Positions 45,483 through 56,665 of a stretch of 64,000 bases of DNA are shown in pieces. This DNA is from Silurus meridionalis (lineage: Eukaryota > Chordata > Actinopteri > Siluriformes > Siluridae): the NCBI RefSeq assembly GCF_014805685.1, contig NC_060886.1:24281608-24345607 (forward strand). The letters run 5' to 3'. Under the pieces are notes generated by a model, which saw only the letters and a list, made by a program, of their open reading frames with translations, searched no databases and was not told the DNA's origin. Position numbers and translations under genes: made by a program. How positions within the stretch are numbered: the first letter of the stretch is position 1; each line of letters begins with the position of its first letter.

Positions 45483-47326
45483 TTAAAAAACTTGAAAACT
45501 GGAAAGCATTTTTATGTTTATTATCATACAAAATCCACTCTTTTCATAAAACTCATAAGATAATGAATGTTTTGCCAGTGACGAACACTACTCACAATAT
45601 TGCTACGGGTGGCTTGTATTTTTGGGTATAAGGTGTTTATAAATACAACACAATACTGTTAAATTATTTAATCTGATTAGGCAGAAAGTATTGATTAATA
45701 TTCTATTAACAGCTGCTATGACAGTAATAAATCCCAGGTTTATATTAATGCACTTGTTTTAAAGTTGTATTATTTCTTGCGAAATTCACAAGCGACAGTA
45801 GTAACAATATGTAACACAGCCTAAAATAGTTTCTTTTTCTATATTTTGCAGTTCCTCAACAATAAATACCCTAAAATTATTACTGATTGTTTATTGATAA
45901 ATGAATAATAAATTATTAGTTTATTATTAGTTGAATAAGTGTATATTTATTTAATGCTTAAGCTATATAGATCTTATATGCCATGTTGTCATCTATGTTG
46001 CTGCTACATATGTATAGTTCCTATTAGTTTTACTGTAACTATTGAATGAAATCCAAGCAGATTTTAAATTAGATTATGTATAATTTTAAAACAAATCTGA
46101 TTAATATCAAATAGGTAAAAAAAAATAACTTAAAAAATTAAAATCTAGAAGAATGTAATCATAACAAGTAATTTATTGGAATGTTGTTATGACATTTCAG
46201 CCGTGCAACTCGCATCAATGTGAGTTATGATACAACCTAATGTCCACAGAAATTAAACTTAAATTTCAGGTTTTAAATGACAAAACTGATTTTTGTTAAG
46301 TGTTATGTAAAATTAACATTAAATTATTTAAACCAATGTGGTGGTGAAAATGCCTGAGAGGCTGGGATTAAACTCAAGGACCAGTAAAAACTGTAAACAA
46401 TGTTTTGTTCAAGAATTTCAAATTGTTTGTAAACATATTCAGTCAAACCTGGACTAGCATCGCAGAATAAAAAAAAAAAAAAAATTCAACAGCTATGCAA
46501 ACATACCCAGAATAATCCAAGACGTGAACACAACTGCAATTATATTGATTCACAAATAAACATCAGAAAGGTTTAATGTTTGGATTTAGCAGGTGTTTCA
46601 TACAGTGAACAATTAATGCAAGAACTAATAAATAAAGGTACAAAATTATGGAATGTTAAGCGAACATGTGAAATAGACATATTATTTTGTGAAACACATT
46701 TGTTTGCATCAAATGCATATTTGGTTGCCTAGTGCCATTTTTATTGTGGCTAGGATAAGCAACATTTTTGTGCTACCGGATAAGCAAAACTCTGGGTTTT
46801 TTATTTATCTAGATATAATACACCCATTACACAGTGAGTGTCAAAAGTAATTTGTTAACCAGAAAATTAATATGTCTGAATATAATGAATTCATAGATGA
46901 ACTGACGGAAATAGAGCTATTAGTGTGTCAGAGAGCACTAAGGGTCTGGCGTGTATAATGGGCTAGACAGCCGAAGATTATTGTGTTCTGACATAATTAT
47001 TAACAAATCTTGTCAGCCACTGTGAAGAACAAACAAATACATGTACATTCACTGAAGAAACACATTACTGGAGGAGCCCTTTATGGTCAACTTACATATA
47101 CTTCATACAAGCACTGCAACAATGTGACAGCACAGCTATGTCTCATTAAATACATCCTATATATGGCTATGACACAAACTACATTACGTTTTAAAGGTCT
47201 CTTGTTAGTAGCAAAGGGACCATGATGGATTGAATAACCCAACCAAAGCACAGTGTTTGGGTATCAAGGTACCACCCAGGCACTTCGGGAGTTACATCTT
47301 GGCAAAAAAAGAAAAGTAAAAGAAAC

Positions 47327-47327
<1 letters not shown>

Positions 47328-47362
<35 letters not shown>
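47328..47362. repeat. (CAG)n microsatellite, about 12 units
   Basis: A perfect CAG tract about 1.2 kb downstream of the LRRC3-like stop codon, outside any supported ORF. Confidence 0.97.
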
Positions 47363-48542
47363 CAGCTAATGAACATAGATTTTGTCGGGTAGGACAACTG
47401 TGATGGCCTTGACCTTATTTTGTATGAGACTATCACAGCTGAATTATGTTATACTTTGGACTATTATCTTGTGACTCCTTAGACTAACCCTATAATAGAC
47501 ACCTTACTGTCGACAACATAGAGCTATCCAACATTCAATCAAGCAACTCATATTTAGCAAGTTTAGAAGTATTATTGTTCAACTGCTAGTGCGTTTCCTG
47601 TCCCACACACAATGGCTAATTAACCCAACACTACACCTTAAAAGACACACAGAAAAGACCTGAAACTTGCACAAGAAATATGTGCATTGGAAAAACGAGA
47701 CAAGTTTTTTGAAAGTCTTTTTAAATATCATGCACAATAGTAAAAATTGTTTTGTATATCATATACAAATTGTATGTTTTAAGAAAATCAGTTGATTTAG
47801 CGGGATTTTGAACAAAATTTGAAATCTGTTAAATAGCTGTTGTTATTGTTTTTTTTTTATTTAGTGTCAAATTTAAAATCTATAAAGTTTTGATTAAGGA
47901 CTCTATGAAGATTGACATAAATTGAAAGGCAAATAAATATGGTAGTACTATTCCATCTACCTTAAATAGTCGAAGTGCCATTAATAAAACACAAGGCAGG
48001 GCTTTAATGGACAGGATTTGGCAGTGATGTTAGTCCCTATATTCAGTTCCTTTTCCTGAGTTTTCTATGCTGCTCTATAACAAATATATTGAAAATTAGG
48101 CCTGCCAATCTCTGGTTCTGCCTTATATTCTTTATATTAAAATTAGCACATAAATGGACAATTGAACTGACATAATGAAAAATATTATGCACCTGCTGGG
48201 AAAATAAGGAAGGATTTAGCTCTGCAGAGCTTTTCTGCCACCAAATAACATATTGCAGAAAGCATACTTGGAGGGAAACATTGTCAGAAATTCATCATAT
48301 CTTGCATGTGGAAATACCACATACTGTAGGAACGCAGGGCTGGTCAATGCTAGCCAATAACTAACCACAGTGTTAAAATGCAAATAAAGCCTAATTTTAT
48401 CTGCATGACTTGCATATTGAAAGTCATACATTTTAAGCTGTAATATTTACTTACTTAGAAATGAATAAAGAAAACAGCATTGTGTGTTTTAAGGCTTGCT
48501 GCTGTGCTATCATGAATGTGACCCAAGGCTTTGATGCAGACA

Positions 48543-49343
48543 CTACAGAACAGTACTAATTGTGTCCAAGTCTTTGCTAATTTGGGAACTGCTTGGCAAA
48601 GATTTAAGATACTCTAAGTGCCTGCGGGCATCCTCTTGGTTGTGCCGCACATAGTATATGACATAAGCAATCACCATGGTGAACCAGCCAAACATTGTGA
48701 CAAACATGGCCATGTCCGTTGTCTTGTGATGAAAATTGCAGAGGTTGATGCCAGAGTCTAGGACTTGAATGACTGGTTTGCCGGCATGTTCATCCTGCAC
48801 TGCTGTATGGCAACTGACCTCGCTGGCGGTCTCAGGGTCGAGTTCTAATTCACGCAGCACCTCCTGTAGCGTGCATTCACAGTGCCATGGGTTGTTGGCC
48901 AAGCCAATCTTGGCATGTAGCCGCGCGAAGGCCTCCTTGGGTACTCCACGTAAGCGGTTATAGGACAGATTAAGCATGCGCAAGGTCTCCGAGATACCCT
49001 GAAACGCTTTACCGTCTACGCTTTCAATGGCGTTGCGTGACAAATCAAGCTCCTGCAGGTGAGGGAGGTGTTTAAAAGCCTGGCCAGGGATCTTTGTGAT
49101 GTGATTGGAGGAGAGCAACAGAGAGACCGTATCATGCGGTAGATCCGATGGGATGGTCTCAAGGTTGCGGGAAGAACATTGCACTACCACCAGGCTATTC
49201 CTATCTGTGCACAAGCAGCTTTTGGGACATGTGGATGCCATGTTGCACAGAAAAAGCGCTGTTAAATGCAATCTCAGCACAAGGGAATACACTGTGAGGA
49301 AGAAATGCTTCCTATATACAGAAAGGCCCACAGGGAAACTCAT
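48543..49343 (-). CDS. lrrc3: LRRC3-like leucine-rich repeat membrane protein
   Basis: This is the one intact gene, 266 residues on a single coding exon. Residues 1-38 are a signal peptide (hydrophobic core about 14-33). Cys39, Cys43, Cys45 and Cys56 form the LRR N-cap. Three repeats follow at about 72-93, 95-117 and 119-141 (LQELDLSRNAIESV, LRMLNLSYNRLRGV). The C-cap is NPWHCECTL with Cys155, Cys157, Cys178 and Cys202. The membrane helix is about 211-232, followed by a tail with RHNQEDARRHLEYLKSLPSS. The last residues STVL fit a PDZ ligand. Length and order match the LRRC3 family (about 250-260 residues). The C-cap pattern ELxLDP and GKPVIQVLDSG fits LRRC3 better than LRRC3B; the paralogue call is moderate. 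The start is ATG at 49,343; an in-frame TTG 24 bases upstream is not a start. A six-codon uORF lies 13 bases upstream. The protein should sit in the plasma membrane with the LRRs outside; its ligand is not known to me. Confidence 0.93.
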   Translation of the reverse strand: MSFPVGLSVYRKHFFLTVYSLVLRLHLTALFLCNMASTCPKSCLCTDRNSLVVVQCSSRNLETIPSDLPHDTVSLLLSSNHITKIPGQAFKHLPHLQELDLSRNAIESVDGKAFQGISETLRMLNLSYNRLRGVPKEAFARLHAKIGLANNPWHCECTLQEVLRELELDPETASEVSCHTAVQDEHAGKPVIQVLDSGINLCNFHHKTTDMAMFVTMFGWFTMVIAYVIYYVRHNQEDARRHLEYLKSLPSSSQISKDLDTISTVL

Positions 49344-49653
49344 GGTTTCCGCCACACTAAAGTTCAAGGGCGATCATTTTTAATCCATGTGAAGCAAAAG
49401 GAGCATTCCCAAAATAACTTTTCTTCTTAGTAATCCATTAGATCAGATGTAGAATGTTGACTTAGCTTGCCTGGTGTTTAATGTGATCAATTTAAAGTTC
49501 AGAGAGACAGTGCGTATTATTGTTTGTCTTAGAATTAATCTAGAAGGTCATTATTACTTGCACATTGTTGAATGTGAAAGAGACGTCTCTGAGCCAGGTC
49601 TTAAGTGCAGTCCGAAAACAGGAGGACACAGAACGTGGGGCCGGACATAACTC
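49344..49653 (-). other. Possible 5' UTR part of the lrrc3-like coding exon
   Basis: On the minus strand CTTTTATTTCTTACAG ends at 49,654, a good polypyrimidine tract and AG for a splice acceptor, and no better one is seen closer to the ATG. If used, the coding exon has a 310-base leader with the uORF. This is an inference from sequence only. Confidence 0.35.
49357..49377 (-). promoter_or_regulatory. Upstream ORF in the lrrc3-like leader
   Basis: A minus-strand ATG at 49,377, with A at -3, opens a six-codon frame (MIALEL) with TAG at 49,359-49,357. It ends 13 bases before the main ATG. Ribosomes would have to reinitiate or leak past it, so it may lower or gate translation. This holds only if the transcript includes this stretch. 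Confidence 0.5.
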
Positions 49654-51755
49654 CTGTAAGAAATAAAAGAACATAATTATGTAAATGTGAAAACATTCTT
49701 GTAGTATACACAGTATTTAAATAAAACAGCTGTGCAAATGTAGCCTTAAGAGTTAATCCACTAACCCAGACAGGCAATATATTCTTCACCACAGCTTACC
49801 AGTATGTGTTGACTGAGCAATCTTCCATAATTTATCCAGCCTTTATTTACATGTATCATTTGCAGTATTATTTACATTTGTATTAAAGGTATTCTGCGAA
49901 TGCCAGAGGAATCAATCTTGAGCTTGAGAATCTTTTTGCCAACATATTTCTGTACAACCCCATTTAAATTATGGATAATTAAGACATTTGGAGAATAGCT
50001 CATGTTTCTCATTATTGTAATTATTTAGTATTAAAATAATTGGAATGTAGTCCCATAATCACTACTCTAAGGATCTGATATTTTAGAATAATGAATCATT
50101 CTAATGAGAATTGTATTAGATTTAAATTTAAGACATTTTTTAGCATTATTTAATATTAAGCAGAAAAATTGAGGTTGTTTGATAAAAGACCTGTGCTTTT
50201 CTGCAAGCTGAGTGTTTTGCAATTATTTGTTCACTACACGCTTGATACACTGGGCTATTAAAATATATTCATATTTTTGGATAATCTTTAACGACCACCC
50301 TTGTGTGTATAATAGTTGTTTGTCCCCCAGATAGCATGTCGCTGTGCAGTGTTTTATCTCATGCTCTATGTAAAAATGTAAATGAGTTGGTGCTCTTCCT
50401 GCCTGTACAAGCTGACATATTTCTCACACAGTGGTGAGTCTCAGTGGTTGAGGTTTTAAAAAGTGAATGACAAAACCTGTTTTATTTGGCTTACCTCAAG
50501 GTATAACATTTAACAAGGAACTGTTTGTTCACCCTCCATGGGACAACAGTAGTAATGCAATAGAAAAACTATTTAATTAGTTAGTTAAATTTACCATAAG
50601 TAAATTTCAAACAGCATTTAGAACATGAACACAAACTGTATAGTAGATAAACACCTAAAGCAGAGTTTATGGCACACATTTCATGTTGCATTTGTGTGTG
50701 GCAATAAAAACGTTTTTTTTCTTTTTTCATGTGCAGGTAATGACCGTATACAGACTTTTGTCATTACGAATAAGAGGCCTCTTGATTTTCTGAAATATGC
50801 GCTGCATAGCCATGAATGTACTTTGTTAAAACATTGCTTTGGAAATATTAACGTTTTAAAGATAAAATAAATGCATTCCTCCCAATTATAATGAATGTTT
50901 TTTTGACTATAGCTTTACTTTTTGATGATGGAATAGGAAAAAATGTTTTGCTGTAACTAGGAGGGATGATAACTCTAAGCAGACACAATACCAGGGAGAA
51001 AAATAAACCAACGCCAAGACCTCAGATTACACACGCTTAGCGTGCACATGGACAGACTTGTCTGTGTTGGGACATTTTGAATTATTTGCATCTTGCTTTT
51101 AAACAGTCTTGCATAATTTCTAGCTAATATTTTAAATAAAAAGTAGAAGATGGGGTACAGCAATACAGGCAAAAAAATATGCAAGAAACCTCATTTACAT
51201 TTATATATCATATACAATATACAAATGATTCACATATTATCATAAATACTGAAATAGAAATAAAAAACTACCATTTAAAAGTGCATAAAGAATCATTCTA
51301 GCTCATCTGATAAACACGAGTTAAAATATGCTCCCAATTAAGCTCAAAATTAGATGCATATTATAATTTATGACCAAATCCAGCACAAACCTTAACCCAC
51401 TGCAATATTTGCCAGCTCTGGCAAATTCACTGCTCCTACAGCATAATGGAAAAGCACAATATGTGATTCTATTTCGGTCCAACACTACTACTGTAACTGA
51501 TAGGCAGCTATGAGTCTGTCAGGGCTGACCACATGCTTCACGTTTAGATTTCAGCATACAAAAATATACATTAAAAAAAGAAACTACCAGAGATAAAATA
51601 TGCAACATTTAACCCTGCATCCTGGTGTATTCTTCCAGGAAATCTTTGTTAGTAAAACAAAAACACGGAATCCTTACAGAAGCTTGAAGGCTTCTCAACT
51701 GGGATTCATGGGTTTTGGTAGACAGATTCAATACACTTTTACTAAAATAGTAGTA

Positions 51756-51808
<53 letters not shown>

Positions 51809-52070
51809 TACATTAGACAAAACTAAACAGCTTTCCTGATTAGGAGGATTATTCCTTCACGCCAGGTTTTTGTCTGTCTGGTTGTAAGGATGATCATCCT
51901 GCACCATGATAAGAAATATGTTCTTTATAAGAAATATCCAGAAAGCGGGTGCGATCATTTACTCCTATTCTTTTTTTTACGTTTTAGAGACATTTATAGG
52001 TTACAGATAATGAACAATTCAGGATTAAATTGTAGATATTACAGCGTTATAAGAAAGAAAAGGCGCATAC
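49654..52070 (-). other. Possible 5' UTR intron of the lrrc3-like gene, otherwise featureless
   Basis: This 2.4-kb AT-rich interval lies between the candidate acceptor and the candidate donor (CGCACG|GTATGC on the minus strand at 52,070). It holds a (TAA)n tract at 51,751-51,809 and no ORF worth reporting. Confidence 0.3.
51751..51809. repeat. (TAA)n microsatellite
   Basis: About 18 TAA units preceded by TAG units. Confidence 0.97.
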
Positions 52071-52160
52071 CGTGCGAGAGCGCAGAGAGGGTCCGACGCA
52101 CTTGTTGCAGCTCTCCGCCGCTCCGCTCTCCAACGTTCAAATGAATGAGATCCAGGCGCT
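52071..52160 (-). other. Candidate noncoding first exon of the lrrc3-like gene
   Basis: The minus strand reads from about 52,160 (near the CCAAT box) through GAACGTTGGAGAGCGGAGCG to CTCTCGCACG, followed by GTATGC, a plausible splice donor at 52,070. There is no long ORF. It is CpG-rich and lies downstream of the promoter motifs. Transcript data would settle it. Confidence 0.35.
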
Positions 52161-52320
52161 ATAGGAAATCACGCTGAGCGCTGATTGGCTACAGAGTGCC
52201 GTTTGCTCCGCCCACACTGGGCACCAGACTGGCGGGCTGGCGCGCGCCCAGGCGCGGTGCTGCGCGTCTTTGAACAGCGTGATGGGGAAGCGCGTGGAAG
52301 CGTCTGTGTCTAAAAGTGTG
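52161..52320 (-). promoter_or_regulatory. CpG-rich promoter facing the lrrc3-like gene
   Basis: This is the only clear CpG-rich block in an AT-rich window (CTGGCGCGCGCCCAGGCGCG at about 52,237). On the minus strand, in order towards the gene, are a GC box (GGGCGG, 52,208-52,213) and a CCAAT box (AGCCAATCAG, ATTGG on plus at 52,184-52,188). The spacing of about 20 bases and the direction suit a minus-strand TATA-less vertebrate promoter about 2.8 kb upstream of the coding exon. It could also fire the other way, but no gene follows on the plus strand. Confidence 0.6.
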
Positions 52321-52375
52321 GTGGCAAAAGGCCCGGTTTACAAATTTGTACTGGATTTTCCATGTAAAAAGCTAC

Positions 52376-52376
<1 letters not shown>

Positions 52377-52421
<45 letters not shown>
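52377..52421. repeat. (TTA)n microsatellite
   Basis: About 15 TTA units lying just upstream of the CpG-rich promoter. Confidence 0.97.
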
Positions 52422-52422
<1 letters not shown>

Positions 52423-53249
52423 TTTCGTTTGAGAAAATGGACCTCCATACCACCCATTCATCCATTGCGTTCTTTGAATAATAAAGTTCGAGACGAAAGG
52501 TATCTCATTCTCATAATTAATAGACCCCAAATTTGTCTCCTAGTCTACTCGATTGCGATGAACGACGTCATGCGTTGTGCGTTAATGTGTTAATTATGCG
52601 TTCACGCATCACCTCGGTGATTAAATCTAAAATAAACCACACCGTGTGTGATTTTTGGCAGTTTGTGTAATGACTCAATACAATCCCCAGTCTGTCAGTA
52701 ACAGCTGACAATCCGGAGCATTGAGATGAAGCAACACTTACAGACTCCTTCTTTGTTTCAATTCACGTTTAAGTGACTAATTACGTCCAAACGACACTTC
52801 TGAGTAAACGCATAAATTGGCAATGATAGACACAGCCTATGCATTAAAGAGCCCACATGTTTATTGTTTATTATTATTTATCATTAGTACAAGCATCACA
52901 GTTATGAAACCATGTTGTTAATCTGCATAAAGAATCCCATAATACTGAAATGAGGATTCATATACAACAGTTTAAGTTTAGTGAAAGGGCAAGTTTAGTA
53001 AAAAATAATAAAAAGGGACAAATATTTGCTTTCAAATGCAATTTTCATTTAAATGAACACATAAAAAAGACCAGGAACTGTTTTTTGCTAACTTCAGCTA
53101 TCCAGCATCGGTGTGTCTGAACGTCGTGTATCTCTTATGCCATGTGTGGTCAGGAATAACAGTGAAGTATATAACATTGATTATCTTGTTACAGTGGCAC
53201 CTGTTGAGGGTGAGATTTATTAGACAGTGAAGGAACAGTCAGTTCTTTA
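52422..53249. other. Unassigned DNA upstream of the promoter
   Basis: It has no gene or repeat end. The part 52,540-52,780 is less AT-rich than average and near the promoter, so distal regulatory sequence is possible. Confidence 0.35.
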
Positions 53250-53560
53250 AGTTGATGTGTTGGCAATGTGTGGCTCTGAGCAATTTTCTGCTTTGAAACC
53301 TTGGGTCCTGGCATTCATGCAGATGATACATACCACCTACTTAAACATTGTTGCAGGATAGGTATTGTAAAAGTATTTGGTAATGCCAGGGGTCTCTTTC
53401 AGCAGGATAGTACATTCTGTCAAAGTGAATATTCAGGACTTGCTAGATTGCAGGATTAGAGAAATCTGTTGCTAAGTTCTTGGTGCAAGATACTACACTA
53501 TAAGATCTTCAGATCAAATCAAATGCCTCGACGAGTCAGTGCATCATTCTGTCATTTAAG
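53250..53560 (+). repeat. Old interspersed repeat fragment
   Basis: GAAACCTTGGGTCCTGGCAT, CCACCTACTTAAACATTGTT, GGTCTCTTTCAGCAGGATAG and AATGCCTCGACGAGTCAGTG are words that I associate with a widespread fish DNA repeat, in this order. No ends are seen. I cannot confirm the family without a search. Confidence 0.4.
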
Positions 53561-53735
53561 AGACTGGATATGAAAATCGCAGATGATCAGCAGTTTCTTA
53601 AACATGAAAACCGACTGACCAACAAACTGACTATTACCAACAAGAATGTCAGGAAGCATTCAATTTGTATATGAATTATTTTATTCATTGTCCTACTGCC
53701 ACATGATTGGATAATTGCAGGTGTAGAGATCAACA
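53561..53735 (+). repeat. Dispersed repeat R, fragment R3
   Basis: GAAAATCGCAGATGATCAGC and the closing CCACATGATTGGATAATTGC match the later part of R1 and R2 in the same order. The first half of the repeat is missing, and the join with the preceding fragment is direct. Confidence 0.45.
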
Positions 53736-53759
53736 GCATAACACCTTGCAAATAGCCTA

Positions 53760-54489
53760 CCGTAATTTCCGGACTATAAAGCGCACCTGTCTACGCTGAA
53801 AGTAATGAACTTTAGACAGGCTTTAACGAAAGACAGTGTCTGTTACACAGTGTAACGGGTGAAATATGTTGTGGCTCCTTTAAGAGCAGAGCGGTATTTT
53901 GGGAATAGCCTGCCGCTGCATTTTTCCGGTATTACTGCATGTGTGCAAGACCGAGGAATATTTTCATTATTTTCTGATGCTCATTTCTAAATCTCCTTGA
54001 CTAACCCGTAACCCTGTTGCCAAGAAAAATAAAAAAGCACGAGTTTTGGAAACCTGTCTGTGCTTATATGATTTCTGTTGCAACTGGAGTTAGCGAGCTA
54101 TCCCTTGACCCTGACTCAACGCGTTACAACGGCTTGTATATCTAAACAGTAGCCTACCAAGAAAGTCATTGTTCACTGTCTTCCTCCTTCCTTTTACAAC
54201 TATTTCTCTCGGTAGTTTATCTTTTGGCATCGTCGTGCATTTAAAATTCACCACCGGTGGAAGTTTTTTCTACCGATGCCGTGCAGCTCAGAACACAGGT
54301 GAGGTGCGTTTTTTCGTTTCCGTTCGATAATTTAATTGGTCAAATGTTATGTCGCTCAGTTTTTTTGGCTTGAAGTTTGTAAAACCGGGAAAAACCCAGG
54401 AAAAATCCATAAATTAGCCGCTTCGTTGATTAAGCCACGGGGTTCAAAACGTGGGAAAAAAGTAGCGGCTTATAGTCTGAAAAATATGG
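53760..54489 (+). mobile_element. TA-flanked MITE with long inverted ends
   Basis: The left end CCGTAATTTCCGGACTATAA and the right end TTATAGTCTGAAAAATATGG are inverted and match in about 15 of the first 20 positions. TA lies on each side (53,758-53,759 and 54,490-54,491). The 730-bp body has no transposase. The TA target suggests dependence on a Tc1/mariner-type transposase. It also contains an inner inverted pair, CACCACCGGTGG near 54,250. Confidence 0.75.
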
Positions 54490-54686
54490 TATTTCTGATA
54501 TATTTTGCAGGTAGGTGATTTATATATTAGAAACCTCAGGTTTCAAAATTTAAAATAGTTTCTTCCGCTGTAGCCACTTAATTATTTATACACAAGTAAT
54601 GCCCTGGATATCGATCACTTTGTCCTGTATTACTTCCTGATAATGTTTCTATGTACACTGTCAGCATTCAAATGACACAGCACAGG

Positions 54687-54715
<29 letters not shown>
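54687..54715. repeat. poly(A) tract
   Basis: 29 A followed by TATATATA, directly before DIRS D4 sequence. Confidence 0.95.
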
Positions 54716-54719
<4 letters not shown>

Positions 54720-54724
54720 TATAG

Positions 54725-55092
54725 TTGAGGTGGGCAAAAGGGATGCGCCCGTCTCCAAGCCCTCTGTCAGGTCTGCCTGCGAGCCGCATGACGTCCAATG
54801 CCACTTTGCCCAGGCAACAGCGGGGCAAAAGCTATCCTCTCCTCGAAGAGTGCTCTACAGGAGCAGAGAGTCTGATTTTCTTGCTCATGCTTGCACAGAT
54901 TTCACAGACAAATTGCTTACCTGAACAAACAGAAGCTAGCATCGGCGCCACCGCATGCATGTTTTGTAGCTTCCTGATCATGACGTCACCCTGCCAGTGA
55001 CCGGATTACAAACGTGATTCAGAGGTTGATGACAACACGGAAGCATTGCCGAAGCATTGCGACACAGCTCCAGTTCCTGAAAGGGGAACCTA
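54725..55092 (-). mobile_element. DIRS-like retrotransposon D4, 5' end only
   Basis: The right end reads AGCTCCAGTTCCTGAAAGGG, the outer end of a minus-strand DIRS. Inwards are TGACGTCACCCTGCCAGTGA, GAACAAACAGAAGCTAGCAT and a gag start on the minus strand (ATGAGCAAGAAAATCAGACT near 54,893), followed by a CTCCTCGAAGAGTGCTC motif that also occurs in D1 and D3. The rest of the element is missing beyond 54,725. It is a solo 5' end. Confidence 0.78.
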
Positions 55093-56009
55093 AACACACA
55101 TCTAAGGCCACTGTTGGATTATTGTTGTGTGGTGTACCCATTTTTGCATCACCCTAATTTGAGTAAAACTAAATAAAAATGTGTAATCTAAGGTATATTA
55201 TTACCCTTACTTTTATGTTATAAGTTGAACAGATGTTATATTAAACTTTGTCTTGTCAACATTTTGGAAATTGTTTTTGTATTCATTGAGATATTATTTA
55301 AAATGTTACTTTTCAAAGGGGGTGTACTTTTGCTGATCATCCAAAATTTCCACTGGTTACATGGTAATAAATATTAGATTTATTTGTTTCCAGTTGGCTC
55401 ACTTCACATCCTGGGTTGAAATCTGTGCTGGCAAGTATTTATTTGTGAAAGTCCTACAGGCCTGGCACTTATATACAGCACTTTTGCTGCTCATCTAACC
55501 ACATCAGTTTAATAAAACAGAAAATTTAGCATCATATTGCCAAAAGCAAGCATCTTTTAAAATATTTAACACTTCATTTGTCAGTATGTGCTAAAAAACT
55601 TAGAGGTAAGGCTGAAGAATGACTTGTTTAGCAGCATAGTGTGCTAAAATACAATATGGATTTATTTATGGATTTTTGTCCTCTCACAGCCATCAATAAG
55701 AATCTCAGCAGCATGCAGTCATATACAGTAGATCATTTCTATCCCGCAAAGGAAAAAGCATGTATGAAAATGGTTGTCATTGTTTGTAAGTGAAAGTGTT
55801 TTTTTCTGGATATGTTGTGGAGTAGTAATATGTCTGCCAGCACAATTTGGTTTAATTGACAAATCAGAAAGTGTTTTTGTATAAAAGCACACCAGCATAA
55901 ATTAAAATACTGTGATATTTTAATTGTTCTAACTTCTTTTGACAAACCATTTAAAGAGGAAAAAAATGCAACCCCAATTAAAAAAAATGTAGACATTTTG
56001 CAAAATGTA
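55093..56009. other. AT-rich DNA, nothing recognised
   Basis: No supported gene or repeat ends. The right edge at TGTACAGTGG is the TA target of a Tc1-like element. Confidence 0.4.
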
Positions 56010-56665
56010 CAGTGGTGTGAAAAAGTGTTTCAGTTCCAGATTTCTTATTTTTTCGCATGTTTGTCACACTTTAATGTTTCATTAAACAAATTTAATTATT
56101 AGTAAAAGATATCACAAGTGAACACAACATGCAGTTTTTAAATAAAGGTTTTTATTATTCAGGGAAAACAAAATCCAAAACTACATGGTCCTGTGTGAAA
56201 ACTCTGGTTTATCACACCTTAGTTGAATTTCTCTAGCCACACTCAGGCCTGATAACTGCCACACTTGTTCGCAATAAAGAAATCTCTTTAAAAAAGACCT
56301 GCCTGACAAAGTGAAGTAGACCAAAAGATCTTCAGAAGCTAGAAATCATGCTGAGATCCAAAGAAATTCAAAAGCAAATGAGAAAGAACGTAATTGAGAT
56401 CTATCAGTCTGAAAAAGGTTATTAAGCAATTTCTAAAGCTTTGGGACTCCAGAAAACCACAGTGAAAGCCATTATTTACAAATGGCAAAAACATGGAACA
56501 GTGGAGAACCAGCCCAGGAGTGGCTGGCTGACCAGAATTACCCCAAGAGCACAGTGATGACTCATCCAAGAGGTCACAAAAGACCCCAAAACAACATCCA
56601 AAGAACTGCAGGCCTCACTTGCCTCAGTTAAGGTCAGTGTTCATGACTCCACCATAAGAAAGAGT
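56010..56665 (+). mobile_element. Tc1-like transposon, 5' half
   Basis: The left end CAGTGGTGTGAAAAAGTGTT follows a TA. The sequence runs through a 330-bp leader to transposase remnants and stops abruptly near 56,665, where the Rex1-like LINE begins. The 3' half and right end were not found in the window. The family differs from the DD37E element at 3.7-5.3 kb: the ends share no similarity. Confidence 0.8.
56349..56660 (+). pseudogene. Tc1-like transposase N-terminal part, broken
   Basis: From the ATG at 56,349 one reads MLRSKEIQKQMRKNVIEIYQ, a stop (TAA) near 56,421, then AISKALGLQKTTVKAIIYKW, a helix-turn-helix DNA-binding domain, then two adjacent TGA stops near 56,554, and KDPKTTSKELQASLASVKVS, the second helix-turn-helix. 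The catalytic domain is absent. This is the usual order for a Tc1 paired-like domain. Confidence 0.82.

Noticed and set aside
45278..45631. ORFs with poly-Asp or poly-Ile
   Set aside because: They are created by the (GAT)n tract and have no other protein-like features.
49344..49367. An extended N-terminus for the lrrc3-like protein starting at 49,367
   Set aside because: That position is TTG, not ATG; the in-frame ATG at 49,343 gives a normal signal peptide.
48769..49383. Plus-strand ORFs over the lrrc3-like gene
   Set aside because: They are antisense shadows of the conserved minus-strand coding exon.
52270..52593. Plus-strand ORF of 107 codons starting in the CpG-rich block
   Set aside because: It includes a poly-Leu run from the (TTA)n tract and has no protein-like features; a transcript in that direction is not supported.
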